From Rhyacichthys aspro (taxonomy: Eukaryota > Chordata > Actinopteri > Gobiiformes > Rhyacichthyidae): a DNA stretch of 64,000 bases. Location: NCBI GenBank assembly GCA_036850595.1, contig CM072163.1, positions 3,520,595 through 3,584,594 on the forward strand, written 5' to 3'. The notes under the pieces were generated by a model, which searched no databases, was not told the DNA's origin, and worked only from the letters and a program-made list of their open reading frames with translations. This document shows positions 50,598 to 63,472 of the stretch, piece after piece (within the stretch, counting starts at the first letter, position 1; every line of letters starts with the position of its first letter). The position numbers and the translations under genes were made by a program.

Positions 50598-50847
50598 AGC
50601 CAACACGGAAGAGCTGAGCCTTAAAGTGACAGCCCCAAATCAGACCGTTCACTTTGGACTCATGATGAGATCTCATTCAGACCGCTTGTATAAGATACTT
50701 ATTGAGTGTTTCATGTTGCAGAACGTGATATGGTAACCTAAATGTATCCAAAATACACTGTATAAAGTTCAAAATAGCATAATATGGGACCTTTAAACTT
50801 CAAAAATTATCTTTAACTTTAACTTCCTCTGTTTATGGAAACTGGTT

Positions 50848-50951
50848 GTAGATAGATTTGAAAAGTTTTCCTTTGGATTTGAACAGGTTTTATTTGGATT
50901 TGATCAGTTTTTAGATGATCTGAGCAGTTTTGTTTTTTTTATTTGAGCAGA
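50848..50951 (+). repeat. Forward-oriented arm of 21-bp minisatellite
   Basis: About five degenerate units of the GGATTTGAACAGGTTTTA type, the same orientation as the 32-33 kb array. It begins about 50 bp outside the transposon's right end and is separated by a 70-bp AT-rich spacer from the reverse-oriented array. Confidence 0.7.
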
Positions 50952-51020
50952 TTATATATATATCTTAGTACAAAAAACTGGTTTAAGATTTCATGAACAA
51001 TAAAAACAATGAAATTAATC

Positions 51021-51863
51021 TGATTCAAATCCATCTAAAACCTGTTCAAATCCTTGTAATACCTGTTCAGATTTAACTAAAACCTGCTCAAATCCATCTA
51101 GAACCTGCTCAAATTCATCTAGAACCTGCTCAAAATCCTCTAGAACCTGCTCAAATCCATCTAAAACCTGCTCAAATCCAACTAAAACCTGCTCAAAATC
51201 CTCTAAAACCTGCTCAAATCCATCTAAAACCTGCTCAAATCCATCTAGAACCTGCTCAAATCCATCTAAAACCTGCTCATATCCAACTAAAACCTGCTCA
51301 AAATCCTCTAGAACCTGCTCAAATCCATCTAAAACCTGCTCAAATCCAACTAAAATCTGCTCAAATCCAACTAAAACCTGCTCAAATTCATCTAGAACCT
51401 GCTCAAATCCCACTAAAACCTGCTCAAAGTCATCTAGAACCTGCTCAAATCCAAATAAAACCTGCTCAAATCCATCTAGAACCTGCTCAAATCCATCTAA
51501 AATCTGCGCAAATCCAACTAAAACCTGCTCAAATTCATCTAGAACCTGCTCAAATCCCACTAAAACCTGCTCAAATTCATCTAGAACCTGCTCAAATCCA
51601 ACTAAAACCTGCTCAAATCCAACTAAAACCTGCTCAAATTCATCTAAAACCTGCTCAAATCCAACTAAAACCTGCTCAAATTCATCTAAAACCTGCTCAA
51701 ATCCATCTAAAACCTGCTCAAATCCAACTAAAACCTGCTCAAATCCATCTAAAACCTGCTCAAATCCATCTAAAACCTGCTCAAATCCAACTAAAACCTG
51801 CTCAAATCCAACTAAAACCTGCTCAAATCCAACTAAAACCTGCTCAAATCCAACTAAAACCTG
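51021..51863 (-). repeat. Minisatellite, 21-bp unit, ~40 copies, reverse orientation
   Basis: The unit is CTGCTCAAATCCAACTAAAAC, the inverse complement of the 32-33 kb unit, with variants CCATCT, TTCATC and CCTCTAGA in the middle. Homogeneity increases toward 51,600-51,860. Because the period is divisible by three, one minus-strand frame stays open through the array, reading as a D/V-G-F-E-Q-V-L heptapeptide. I regard that as a by-product rather than a gene. Confidence 0.95.
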
Positions 51864-53339
51864 TTTCTATTTTATAGAAACATAGATTGTGTATTGCTGT
51901 TATATCACTATCTCACAGTGGAAAGTCCATTTTATATTTGATGTTACCATATTGTACTAAACTAAAGCATATTGTACTGCTTAGTTGAAATAAGGCTATA
52001 ATGCATTCGGATGAGCCTCTTCCATAATCTCACTGTAAAGCACTGCTCATCTGCATCTCCCCAACACCACTGCAGTGTGTTATGATGAGGCTCATTGTGC
52101 AATATTTCCCTCTGAAGTCAACAGCTTCCACAGAGCCGTGACGAATCAGTGAAATGAAATGTGTTGTTTAGCGTTGTCGGGGGAAGAAGCAGAGAGAGAA
52201 GAGGAGTGTGTGTACATCAGGTGAAAGGTTCTCCAAACAGCTCTTCATAGATGTTCTCCGGTAATTCATTCGCCCATCGCTGACTCGTGCAGATGTTTAA
52301 ATCTATTGTAATTAGTCCGACAGACGAGCTGCAAGTGGTTCTGTGGAAATCTTTTATAAATCATCTCTTTCTTCGTTAAAGATGTGACGAAAAGGCTTGA
52401 AAAGGTCGTTGTGATACACTTAATGTTGTACACTTAAACGAGAAAACATGTCCTTACTTATCTTCTGACATTGAGTATTATTATATGGCGTACAAAATAC
52501 TAGCTGCTCATTTCAAAGACAAGCTTCTTTTCATCAAATTGATAATAGTGTACACAGCAGATCATGACGGAAAGCAGCTTGCATAATCTTTTTTTTTCTT
52601 CCAAACTCGCCGCTTGGATAGTCTCCAGTTGAAAACAAATGACGAGAATATGGAACAACACAGAGAGTCTACTTTACCGACTAAAAGTTAAAAATGCTTA
52701 AAAGTTTATACTACTTTAATGCCATCGTCCAGAGCAACACACCAAGAAATCAGGCATGGACTTGGTTTAGAGATATCAGTTTTTAATAAAGTTGTTGATG
52801 AGTAAAGCCTCAGAAAACAACAGTCTGCTCGGTCCTTTCTTGAAGACATCATTTGTGTTTTTGACTAGTTCAGATTATAGTTTATAGTTAAAGTTATAGA
52901 ACAACTTTGTCACTGAAAAATGCAAATAGAACAAACCAAAGTTAGGAGATGACATTTAACTTATTGCTGCACCTTTAGGATTCAACCAATCCCATGATCA
53001 TCTGCCTCTTTGCTTTTTTTCCCTCTATTTCTTTTCTTTTTCTGCTGTTTCTAGTGTAAACGCTTGTTGACCGGCCAGACTACACCATTCCTTATTCAAA
53101 TGGACATACCCACTTTTATCCATTGTTATTACTCTATGTTTGAACAGTTCTTTCTACAAAGCTCTGAATCAAATAACTGTAATCATTATCAGTGTCATTT
53201 GTGCATCAGTATCAGCTGCTGTATCGTATTGTACACCTCTCTGAATTCTTCCCATTCGTTCCTCCGGTTTGTACTGTAAAAGTCAATTATAAATGACACT
53301 CCTTTTCTCTCATGCGGCTCACGTTTTGTTTAGTTCTCG
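51864..53339. other. CNE-like segment then AT-rich stretch
   Basis: The block 51,990-52,370 (GATGAGCCTCTTCCATAATC, AACACCACTGCAGTGTGTTA, ATGAGGCTCATTGTGCAATA) is balanced and typical of CNEs. The rest is AT-rich. No gene. Confidence 0.27.
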
Positions 53340-54330
53340 TGAACCTGGACATCTTAAAGTTTAATTGGGATTTTATGTCACCTGCAGGTGACAGGAGACA
53401 TATTACTGCCCCCGCAACACCTGCCGTCCACCAAGGTCACTGTCAATAAAGCCCCGCGGACCGAGCAAAGGGCCGCTCATTTGCATGCATTATACGGCAT
53501 TTCTGTGTTAAAAGTCCTGTCAAAAGGGAACGTTTTCTCCCAGACGAAGTAATGGCTGCAGTTTGAGTCAGCTTTGTTGCACGGTTTGCAGTGAGATGCC
53601 GAGAGCTTCCTGAACTGGCTCGGTGTTTTTAATATAACAGTAGCAGTAGAAGCAGCTGCCTTTTCCATCACAGTGAGTCGAGGGGTGAATATTAATGAAG
53701 CGCTAAACTTTGAACAATAAACTTGAGATATTAAAAGCTCCCACTCCAAGTGTTAAATTGAAAGAGTTTGTTGCTTGAGGCGGCATATTTTCGAAGGGAA
53801 ATGAAGTTTGGCCACTGCAGTGAAGTGCGGCTGGGAATGAAATGCCATTTGAGTCCATTGAACGTGACATTTTTTCTCCGTCTACCTCCCTGTACCTCTC
53901 ACAGCCCGAGTCAGAGGGATGACCTTTTCCAGTTTCCTTGAGGCTTGGCTGGAGCAAAATGCCCTTCGATATTTTGTAGCGCAGCGGCTAATTGAATCTA
54001 AAAGATTGCGTGTGAACCCGGGGCTGTGGTAATGAGAGCCGAGCTGCCTGCGCACAAAAGGTCTGTAAATTGACAGAAAAGGTGGGCGATCCTTCTGACA
54101 ATTTGCCTCAGACAGAGACTCCAAAGGGCAATCTCCCTCTGCCTGGTGCCGTGGGGGGGCCAAAAGGGCATCGAGGGGCTGAGTGTTGAGTTATAGCCTC
54201 CAACCTCCGTGCATCGGTCTCACATCGGGCTGATAGCATCACTCACCGACGGCTCGGGTTCAGTGAGGAGCGTTAATAAAGCTCAACGATCAAGTCTCTC
54301 AACAATAAATGAGACGAGGAGTCAATAGTT
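53340..54330. promoter_or_regulatory. CNE-like cluster with double E-box palindrome and octamer
   Basis: This long balanced block contains the 18-bp perfect palindrome TGTCACCTGCAGGTGACA (53,376-53,393), which has two CACCTG E-boxes of the ZEB/Snail type. It also contains an octamer ATTTGCAT (53,479-53,486) followed by GCATTATACGGC. Short frames on the minus strand have no motif. A regulatory role is inferred from composition and motifs only. Confidence 0.33.
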
Positions 54331-55715
54331 TAAGGTGACACTATCAAACCTTGTCGGGACACAAACTGGAAACACAAATTCTGCTCAATTTAGATTAAAA
54401 TTCCTGGAAATGCCACTGTTTGCACGAAAACGAATAAAACTTTTTATCTCCTCATTTCTCCACCTTTGGCCTCGCCTTTATTTGTTTTATTCCACCTTTT
54501 TTCGCTCTCGGTAAGCCATCAAAATTCATAAATTTAGCGTTGCATCTTTACACTTTTACAGTTTTTTGTTCTACCAGAAAAATATAAAACATGGTTGTGA
54601 TATTATACAAACAATCAAAAAAGTAAAGGACAAATGGATCTATACATACTTTAACATGCACACAGGTATATTTTGAGGAGCTTTTAAGTTTGGAGATTAG
54701 CCTGGTCCAATACCAATACAAAAATACATCTATGCTATTGATTTTTGCAGTTATAAAATCCATGCAAAATAATCTGTGAATTAAACAACCAAAGACAGTC
54801 CTTTGAAGGTTTACGTTGATCTTTGTTCATCAGAAACACCTTCAGTAACTCCAAAAACCTGAGCTAGTGCTGCTCAAAGAAATGGGCAAAAATAAAATAG
54901 AGACAATGTACGAAGGAGCAAAATATTTTTCAAAAGCAGGGCTCTCTTAAAGACACATATTGTTGCTCAAATAACCTCCATGACATCCACTAGTCAATCA
55001 CTGATGAGTCACTGCATTTTCCGTCACATTACCTGCATTAAACTCTTATTATAAACGCATTAGAAAGAAAAATATAATGACCTTTGCCCTTCACACGCAG
55101 AATGGAAATGTGGATGTTAACGGCAGGAAGTCTGTCAATGAATAGTAAAGTAAAGCATGCAGTCATTGTTATTAAAGACTTGGGTTTTCAAAGCTGTGGG
55201 TTCTTTAAGTCAAATATATTTTCACCTGATGTTGACTTTGTCTTGGACTTTAATCGTCATATACATCGAAAACCAACAAAATCAGAAAGGCTCAACAAGT
55301 CTATTGTATAATATTTTGTGTGACAGTAAAAAATAAGAAAGTAATATAGAGGTTTCTTGTAACATAGAGCAATAAATAGAAATTTCTTTACAAAGCTCTA
55401 AAAATCTCCAAATAATGCACTGGTCTTGATCACGACTTCTTATTGCGTCTTGGTTTTTTAGATCTTTTTTTTGGTGTGGTTTTTCGACAACATTTTGTCT
55501 TAAAAGTGTCTAAAATCAGATCAGATCTTATTTTATTTGTAATTATCACCAACATTTTTACTTTCTGTGATGAAAACTAACAGCTCAATATGAAACTGAT
55601 CCCAATTCTCTTTTGACTTCCTGTATTCCTGCCAAACAAGTCATTTAATAGTTTCCATTCACCTTTTTGGTTCCTTCTATGCTACTGGATGAAAATATTA
55701 CTATAAATCACACAA
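54331..55715. other. Non-coding AT-rich stretch
   Basis: No gene or repeat recognised. Confidence 0.3.
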
Positions 55716-56102
55716 ACTTCAAGTGCGGAGGCCAAATGCAGCCCTTTGCAGTGTTTTATTTGGCCCTCTAAGTGATTTTTTGCGACTTAATCAGAGACAG
55801 AAGGGCACCAAACTATTCTGAGATCTATAAAAGGGAAGAAACCACCACAAAATGACACTAAACAGTGGTAAACATTTTAAAGAGGCCAAAATGGGGCTTA
55901 AAATAAAGACAAAAGGGCACAAATTGAAGTGTTTTCACAAATGGCGCGTGGAAATGAGGCTAAGGAGAAGAACTCATGTTAAAAACAAACTGATGTGATA
56001 AAGACTGAAATGAAGACATTCAAACATTGTAAAATCTAATAATGAAAGGATTCTTATTTATTTTGTGGCCCCTCACCACTTTGAGTCTGACACCACTGCT
56101 GT
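55716..56102 (-). repeat. hAT-like nonautonomous element (MITE) copy
   Basis: The right end, read on minus, is CAGTGGTGTCAGACTCAAAG then TGGTGAGGGGCC, the same terminus as at 32,136. The left part includes GCGGAGGCCAAATGCAGCCC and TTTGGCCCTC. The combination of a CAGTGGTGTCAAACTC end and a GGCC-rich subterminal region fits hAT-derived fish MITEs. Confidence 0.5.
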
Positions 56103-56284
56103 AAATTATTAAATGAATGATAAACGTTGAGCTAACTGCAAAAGGTGTTAAGTTAAGAGCCACAGAAAAACAAAAATACACATGACAGAAAACAGCGAAT
56201 ACTTAATTTCAGCTATTAATTCTGGAAAAAAAAAATGGTATTGAGGAGTCTTTTTTGATTTCGTGGAACATATGAGGACCAGGA
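56103..56284. other. Contig end, non-coding
   Basis: AT-rich sequence up to the gap. I find no match to the sequence just left of 21,867. Confidence 0.4.
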
Positions 56285-56384
56285 NNNNNNNNNNNNNNNN
56301 NNNNNNNNNNNNNNNNNNNNNNNNNNNNNNNNNNNNNNNNNNNNNNNNNNNNNNNNNNNNNNNNNNNNNNNNNNNNNNNNNNNN
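56285..56384. other. Assembly gap (100 N)
   Basis: Exactly 100 N, the conventional placeholder for a gap of unknown size. The true distance and adjacency across it are not established. Confidence 0.99.
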
Positions 56385-59300
56385 TTTATCAATCAATCAA
56401 CCTTTTCTGTGTTTTAGTCTTTATTTTCCGTCCTAGCCATGTGATTATTATTGATAAGTGTATCTGCTTCACGTCCAACACCCCTGAAACTGATAAGAGT
56501 CCAAAAATGTATTTATTTTTATTATTTTATTTATTTATTTGGAGGACAGTGCATATTAATGAACGTAAAATGCATGTTGTCGCAAATACACTTGATTTAG
56601 CACAATGCTAATTTCAGACATAGACAATCAGACATAGAAAAAAACAAACAAACATGAATAATTGTGTCTTTATCTCCAATTTCCTCCTTAACAGAACGTG
56701 TCATTGTGTTTGGAGACTGCTGCTCAGTTTGGTGTTGTCCCAGATCAGATAAAGGTCCATAAAGATTGTTTGAAAAGTTCTCTGTGCGACTCAGTTTTGT
56801 TTCTTCTCAGATAAATGTGCTCGTCCTGCCTCCACAGACCCAACCCTTTCACCCTCGCTCTCTGTGGGTCGGCTGCTGCAGACGGTCTCTGACCCCTGCA
56901 CTGTGTTATCTTCTCTTATGAAATATGAAATCATTTGGGAGTAAACTTTGGCAAATGATGGCGGCTCCTCAAAATGTAGACCTGGGCTCCAACGGCTGAC
57001 CTGACGCCCTCTATCTTCTCTGAAGTCGACTCTTGCTGCAGTTCATCGTCTCGAGTCAAAAAACAAAAGACGGATTTGTTGACTTGTTCGTGTTTGTTGA
57101 GATGTTTTTAAGATGGTGCCATTTAAATAAAGATACAATGAATTAAAGTCAAAAGATTCACACAGATAAAGTTAACTTTTCAGAACAACTATAAACCTAT
57201 TTTGCCTATTTTCTTTTAGTATTTTTAGGAAAAACTTATCTTATATACATAACATTTTAAATATATATGCATGATTTTGACATTTCCAGAAAGAAAACAA
57301 ACTTTTTTATGCTAAAACTATCAGAAACCATTTAAATTAATCCAGATCTTATGGCATGCATGCAAGTTATTTTTGTCTGACTAACAAAACATCAGTTCAA
57401 ATCTTTTTAATCAGTTCTAGAGTAAAATTAATCTGATATTGTTCCAAACCAGACAGTCTCTATAAACCTTACTGTGGCTGATTTGATGTATATATCAGGG
57501 TTTATCTAGAATTTTGTGTGAGCTCATTGTTTTTGGTCAGTTTATGAGAAAAAACTTAAGGTAAGGTGAGATTATAACAATATATACAAACTTTTCTTGC
57601 TTTATATTTTCATTTTTATCATTATTCTCCGTCTACTGTCTCAGGAAAGGCTCAAAAAGAAACAAATGAAACTTTGAGCTGGGAATATGACATTTTCCAG
57701 TCATGGGGAAATACTGGAAATGGAAAATAGTCATAAAATTTTCTGAAGACTGGGTTGTTTAATATCCATTTATTACAATAAAGCCATGTAGGCTATAATT
57801 CTAACTAAGCCTTTCCCAGAGTTCCTTGTAGCTGTGTTTCCAGCTCTGTGCTTTGCTGAGCTGGTCGTTTCAGAAGCGTGAAATCCCAGATAAAGACTGC
57901 TGTAAAAAGCTCCACTTGCTTCATGTGAGAGCAGTAGAAAATATGCTTGCGCTGCTGGGTCTTGAGCCTAATGTGTTCAGCTCCTTTAAGCCTCCTCAAC
58001 TGACCGTTATATTACAGCCATGTAGCCTCCGCGCTCGGATGTCAGATGTCTTCAGGGCTATTCTTGTTTACTTCTTGTCCAGCAGCCATTATTTACAAGG
58101 TATACTCAGATGTCAGCCAAGGTTTTTATAAATTGTCACTACCATCTATAGATATATACGGTTATGCCTCTGTTTTAGAGCCAGGAAGCTAAGAATATAA
58201 GGGTATAATGATGGGATTTTGTTTATTTAAAGATAGAAAAAATGGAGCCACACAAATATAAAGGAGAACATGTAAAGAAAAGATCTTAGAGCTCCATTAG
58301 ACGCCCAAAACTACAGCTTGAAATGCCATTGTTAGGGTCAGATTTGTTTTCTCAGGAGTTCTATCATGTTGCTTCAGGGTGGATACTGAACTTATCTCAC
58401 CCAGACAGTGTCTCATCGGCTGAGAACCAATAAGCCTCGGGTCACAGATAAATACAACAACAAACAGATATTTTGTGTGCATTTCGTGAACACAATCCAC
58501 ATTCTTTTCTCACAGTTGATCACCTGCTGGCGATAATAACGGATAACATCTGGAAGGGTTTAATGTATGTCGTTGTGGAGGGTTGATGGCATCTTGAATA
58601 AATATTTTAGTACATATAAGAGCACAGTAAGCCTCGTGTAAATACAGAGAGTTGTCCTGTGGTTGCTGCATCATTCCCTGCTTTAACATGAGTTTCCCAT
58701 TTCCACAAAGCTCATGACATGAATAAATGCAGCTCTCATCTAGAACTTTGATGCACAGGTCGAGAGAAAGTCTGGAGGTGATTTTCAACACAATCAAGGG
58801 CTATCTTTTTAAGTAGTATTTAAGTATAAAGACAAGTTTTCTTTGCTCTTTGTTGATTACGTCTATAACCAGCAGGATTTGAAAGAAGAATACCTTCTTG
58901 GTAAGATTGTTGATCATAATCACCCATAATAAAACTTAACATGGAATATTTACATGTATAAAACTCTTGGAACCAATGTTAGAACCAATTTTCTCATTTA
59001 CCTTTAATTAAACACAAAGGCATTTAGTCTTTCTGTTGTTTATGAGTCAAATCCTTAGACTTGTTGTAGTTAAACCATTGCAACAGAGTAGACCAGGCTG
59101 TAGAGTGTATGCAAAATAAAATAGTTATAAAAATACAGAGGACACTGGTGAATCTTTGTCCTATTGCCACCAAAAGCCCCAGTTTAAGCCCTTCTGCAGG
59201 TGAATCTTATGCTGTCGAGGATATACAGACTGACAAAGAGTCATTTGATCTAAATTATCCAATGTAATCAGAACAAAATCTCCCCTGTCTTTCACAATAG

Positions 59301-60329
59301 GGAAGGATACGATGGAGAAAAGGTTGAATTTGCAGTTAAATCCATAAAAAAACATCTACATATTCCCGATGCGATTTCCGTCGAGCTCGTTTAACCGTGC
59401 AAAGTGTTTTTATTGACTCATCAAAGGCATTTTCGACACTGTGTGAGAAAGCCATTAGTCTGGTCAACAATGGCAGTCTGTACGGAAGCTGAGGGCTGAA
59501 TAAGAATGAGTGAGTGAGCGCCAGCTGAGCAGCCGGGGGTGTAGGACCTCATTTGGAGAGCAAACCGTTGGACGTCCCATTCCTGCCAGGACTCAGCACT
59601 CGTGTGAAGCGGCGTCTGCGAGTGTCCGGCCCCGAAACCCCAAAGGCACGGACCCAGTTCCAACAGAAATGATGACTTTGGCCCCGAAGCAAACACAGAG
59701 TCCGACGAAGACTCAGAGCTGTGCTGACCAAGAGAAAGGAAACAGACGGGAGTTGAGGGAATGATTAAAAAAGCTTTGACAAAAACAGTAGATGGGAAAA
59801 TGGAAATATATATGGTATGTTTTGGTTGAATCACATATTATATCTTAACAAAATCTGATAAAAAACACAAAAAAGCTTCATATGCCTTTTAAAATGTTGT
59901 TTATATTAGTGCTGGCTGTAGATTTTGGTTTGAAATACAAAGTTCAGACTATAGAAAGTTCATAAAAGCACCATGAGGACTTCCCACTGACATATGGAGG
60001 CCATATTTAATCCAGCATCTTATTAACAAGTCCCTCCACTTCATCCTTCGTTCCTTTAATCAGATTCGCTAGATTTAGAAAACTGAAAAGATGATATTTG
60101 CATCAGTCAAACAGGCTCTTAACTTCACTTTGACTTGTAATTAAACTTCGTGTATGCAGAGGACCATATGTTTAATGAATGAGAGGAGTACATAAAGCAC
60201 GTTTAGAGGTTGTTGTGCAGTTATGTCACTTTTCATTCTGCACAGAGAAGAAAAACTGTACTCGGGTTTGATCAAATAAAAATGAAAGTGAGAAGATATA
60301 GTAAAATTTTATCAGATGAATAATATAAC

Positions 60330-60786
60330 GCTTATTGTAACAGGAATCATCTGTGAAAAAATGAGACCTTAAGACGTGATCTAGTCTTTATAATTGAGGA
60401 TTTTAATAGATGAGAATGATCAGTCCACAGCAGGATTTTGTCCAATCACAGCTCACTTCAGTAAAAAGGAGCGCTCCCATTGGTCGACACTGATGTCAAC
60501 AACAAAGGAACAAGGAAAGGGTTATTCTGTTGAAAATATGTCTTATTTTACAGCAAAAATAGTTCTAAAAAGATAAAAAATAGAGTTAGAAATGTTTTGT
60601 TTAACGAGAAAGAGCTAATTACAGGATCACTATAGTCTACAACGGTAAACATATTAGTATTTTGTGGTGAAAACTGGTCCGGTTTGACCTTTTCTTAAAT
60701 AAAAGAATCAGGAAAGGTTACTCCGCTGCTGTTGGAGGAGAGTGGAGTCTGAGACCGGGACAAAATAACGGGTACTGCAGCTTTAA
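60330..60786 (+). repeat. TTAAAG-family MITE-like copy (A1 in copy 2)
   Basis: Counterpart of 25,865-26,333. It lacks the 13 bp between two AAGG motifs present in copy 1 and ends GCAGCTTTAAG. Confidence 0.7.
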
Positions 60787-63472
60787 GCAGAGAAACAATG
60801 TCAGGTTGTTCACATCAGACTCTGTGACCTGAACAGCTCTCTGGAAATACTGTCAATAAGGTTCTAGAGGTAGAAGTAAAAGTCAAATGTGTGTTTTAGG
60901 AAATGTATTTTAACTGTATTTAAGTAGACACACACTGAGTTCCCACCTTTGGCCCGAGGTGGAGCCCATGATTGAGTCAACGCTGCTGAAGGACACATAG
61001 AAGTCGCCGTCCCGGTCCCCGCTGCCCTCACCTCCCACTCTCCTCTCTGATGGGACTTAAGAAGTCATTTCAGCACGCAATTCATGTTTGATGACTTTAT
61101 TGATTTTCCTTTCCCCTCGACTCTCTGCTCGGCTGCTGCCATCCCTCTTCTTTCGCCCCTGCCTCCTTCCTCCTCTCCAGACTGCCTCTCCCTATTGACT
61201 CGAGTGCACCTACAGTTGAACAGTCCCTCTTTCCCGCTGCCACCTCCTCGACCCCATCCCTTTGCGATTGTTGCCACTGGCTACACCATCTCCTACGCTG
61301 CAAATAATAAGACGCTAGAACTGGAGACCTTTTCCTTTCATTACTATTTATCACCGCAGAGAGCTCGGTGTAAATCCTGCTGCTTTTATTTGGACAGCTA
61401 AAAATGGACCGGCGCAATATGGAGGCCCGGGTCATAAAGTGTAGCAGTAGCTCAATAAAGCGTCGTTGTTAGATCACTTCATCTTCTCAGTTTAAGCTGC
61501 AGATAACACACTGTATATGTACAGCTTATCGACTAGAATGCAAAAGTGCTGTATCAACTGTGCATCTTTACAGCTTCTTTCCAAAGTGATTTTATAATAT
61601 CTTATTTTGATTATTCGTAAGAGTTGAAAATGATGGTATAGCAGATCACACATTCAGGGCATTCTGGGTTAATTTAGTTGTAAATGTGGATGCTCCGGTA
61701 AATACTCATGAGCATGAATGACTTTCTTCATTCTTTTCTTCCTTTTAACAACATATAACTAAAATAACTCTATAGAGATTATCCATAACAAGCAATAAAA
61801 GGTGAAAGGACACATTTTATTATGTGATAACTTTGCTTTCTGTCTGTGTGGGTGGAATTTCTAAGCTGCAAGTGACATTTTATCTTTGAAAGTCTGCACC
61901 AAGGGCCACACCAACAACTCTGAAGTTATTACACAATGTCTGTTTGGGTCAGTCATTTTTTCTTTCTCACTACAGTTTTTAAAAGTGCACCACTGGACTT
62001 TCGGGGCGTGCCTGGTCAATGTGTCTCTGCAGAGGCTCATTTTACATTTGAACTGGAGAAATACAATAAACAGACTGGAGCAGGGCCTATATAGACATGT
62101 TATTATTAAAATAGAATTAATACAATCGGCAGAAACTTCAAATGCACTGATTTAGACATGATTTAAACACTGTAATGCTCATTATGAAATGCCTGGCTGC
62201 ACAGAAGGCACCTGTTAAAGTGTAGATGTAAAAATAGTGCCACACAAAACATCCAACAATATTATCTGTTTTTAAACCCAACCATTATCCATTTTCCAGT
62301 CTTCTTTGAGTGTTTAACTTTCTGACTCTTCCGGCATTTGCTCAGAAAGTCCGAACTATCGTCAAAAGCTCTTTCACAAAACAAACAAACTGGACCTTGA
62401 TTCAGTTTGGTCCAGACCTAGACCTAGATCTGCAGAACCCTCAGTGCGTTTGGTTCTCATAATAAAATGGCTGATCTGTATCTGTATCTTGTTCTGGCGA
62501 TAACAATTTCCCATAAGTATACATTTTCTTAATCCCTGACTGTACAGCTGTGTGAAACAATGCATTTATGCTAAAATATTCAAGACGTGACACTTTCTGA
62601 CATGATAAAATGTTGTTGTGGCTAAAATGCTAAACAGAACAACTACAGAAAACAATGAGCCTAGGACGTCTTTCCCGTGGGTGCCCCTTTTCTATTCACA
62701 ATAACAGTCTTTTACTCTGCTGATGATAGATTTTATTCTAAATGGTAACTTTAATTTGCAGCTTGATCGATCTATACGCACAGGAATGGCTTACATTAAC
62801 TGTCTTTTGTTGAGTCTAAACATGCTGAATGACAAATGAGTAAACAGCCTCGTCGTGAAACTCCAACACGGTTTTACACCACGCGCTTATTGAGCTACTC
62901 GGAGTATAATTGTAGTTTGATGCTGCTGAATTATTCGTCACCATTTGCATTTGAACAGAGACTGACAGCGGTGTCGGGGAAAGGTAAGAGTCTGTGAAAA
63001 GTTTTCTTTTATTCTCCACTTTGAGAGGGACAGAAAAAGCCGGTGCTGATGACGGTGGATGTGCTCGAGCGTGACTCATTCCACCCACTGCTGCTGGAAG
63101 ATAAAGAGACAAATCAGCAGACAAGTGTCCTGACCCTGAGAGCCATCAAAACACTGCACAAACTGAACTGAGTCTGTCTGCAGTAAAGACACTACCAACC
63201 TCAGCTCAAGGCACATGTTAGACCCTGAGTGACAGCATTAAAACAGCATTAAAACCAAGGACAGCTCTGTTCCACTCATTGTGCCATAGTCTCAACCTTT
63301 GAAACAAATGAGGGACGGTGGGAATGGTCTATTGACAACAACAGTCTTTTTACTACTGCTTTATAGCTTTTCATGACAACCTTGTGACAATTTTAGTGAT
63401 ATGACCTCTTTAAAAGTCCATGACCTGATATTTTTACAGTTGCGTTTAGTTTTTCAGTGTAATTTCCTAAAG

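Larger units (their letters stand above)
47964..50796 (+). mobile_element. Kolobok/T2-like DNA transposon with THAP and P2X7-ballast genes
   Basis: A TTAA lies at each end (47,964-47,967 and 50,793-50,796). Between them the element is 2,825 bp with an 18-bp perfect terminal inverted repeat, AGGTCCCATATTATGCTA (47,968-47,985 and the inverse ending at 50,792). TTAA target duplications, TTAAAGG-type ends and a THAP-domain protein together are the known hallmarks of the Kolobok superfamily and its T2 MITEs, so I assign it there. Inside are two convergent split genes, a decayed THAP gene on plus and a P2X7-ballast-type gene on minus. No stretch resembles a transposase catalytic core and there is little room for one, so this copy cannot be autonomous. 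piggyBac also uses TTAA but does not carry THAP and has different termini. Confidence 0.75.

Noticed and set aside
47964..50796. piggyBac assignment from TTAA flanks
   Set aside because: Termini do not start in the CCC/CCT piggyBac manner and a THAP domain is present, which fits Kolobok better.
51015..51560. 181-codon frame of repeated DGFEQVL on minus as a repeat-protein gene
   Set aside because: It lies wholly within a 21-bp minisatellite whose inverse occurs as non-coding repeat at 32-33 kb. It has no flanking coding exon and no promoter; openness follows from the period being a multiple of three.
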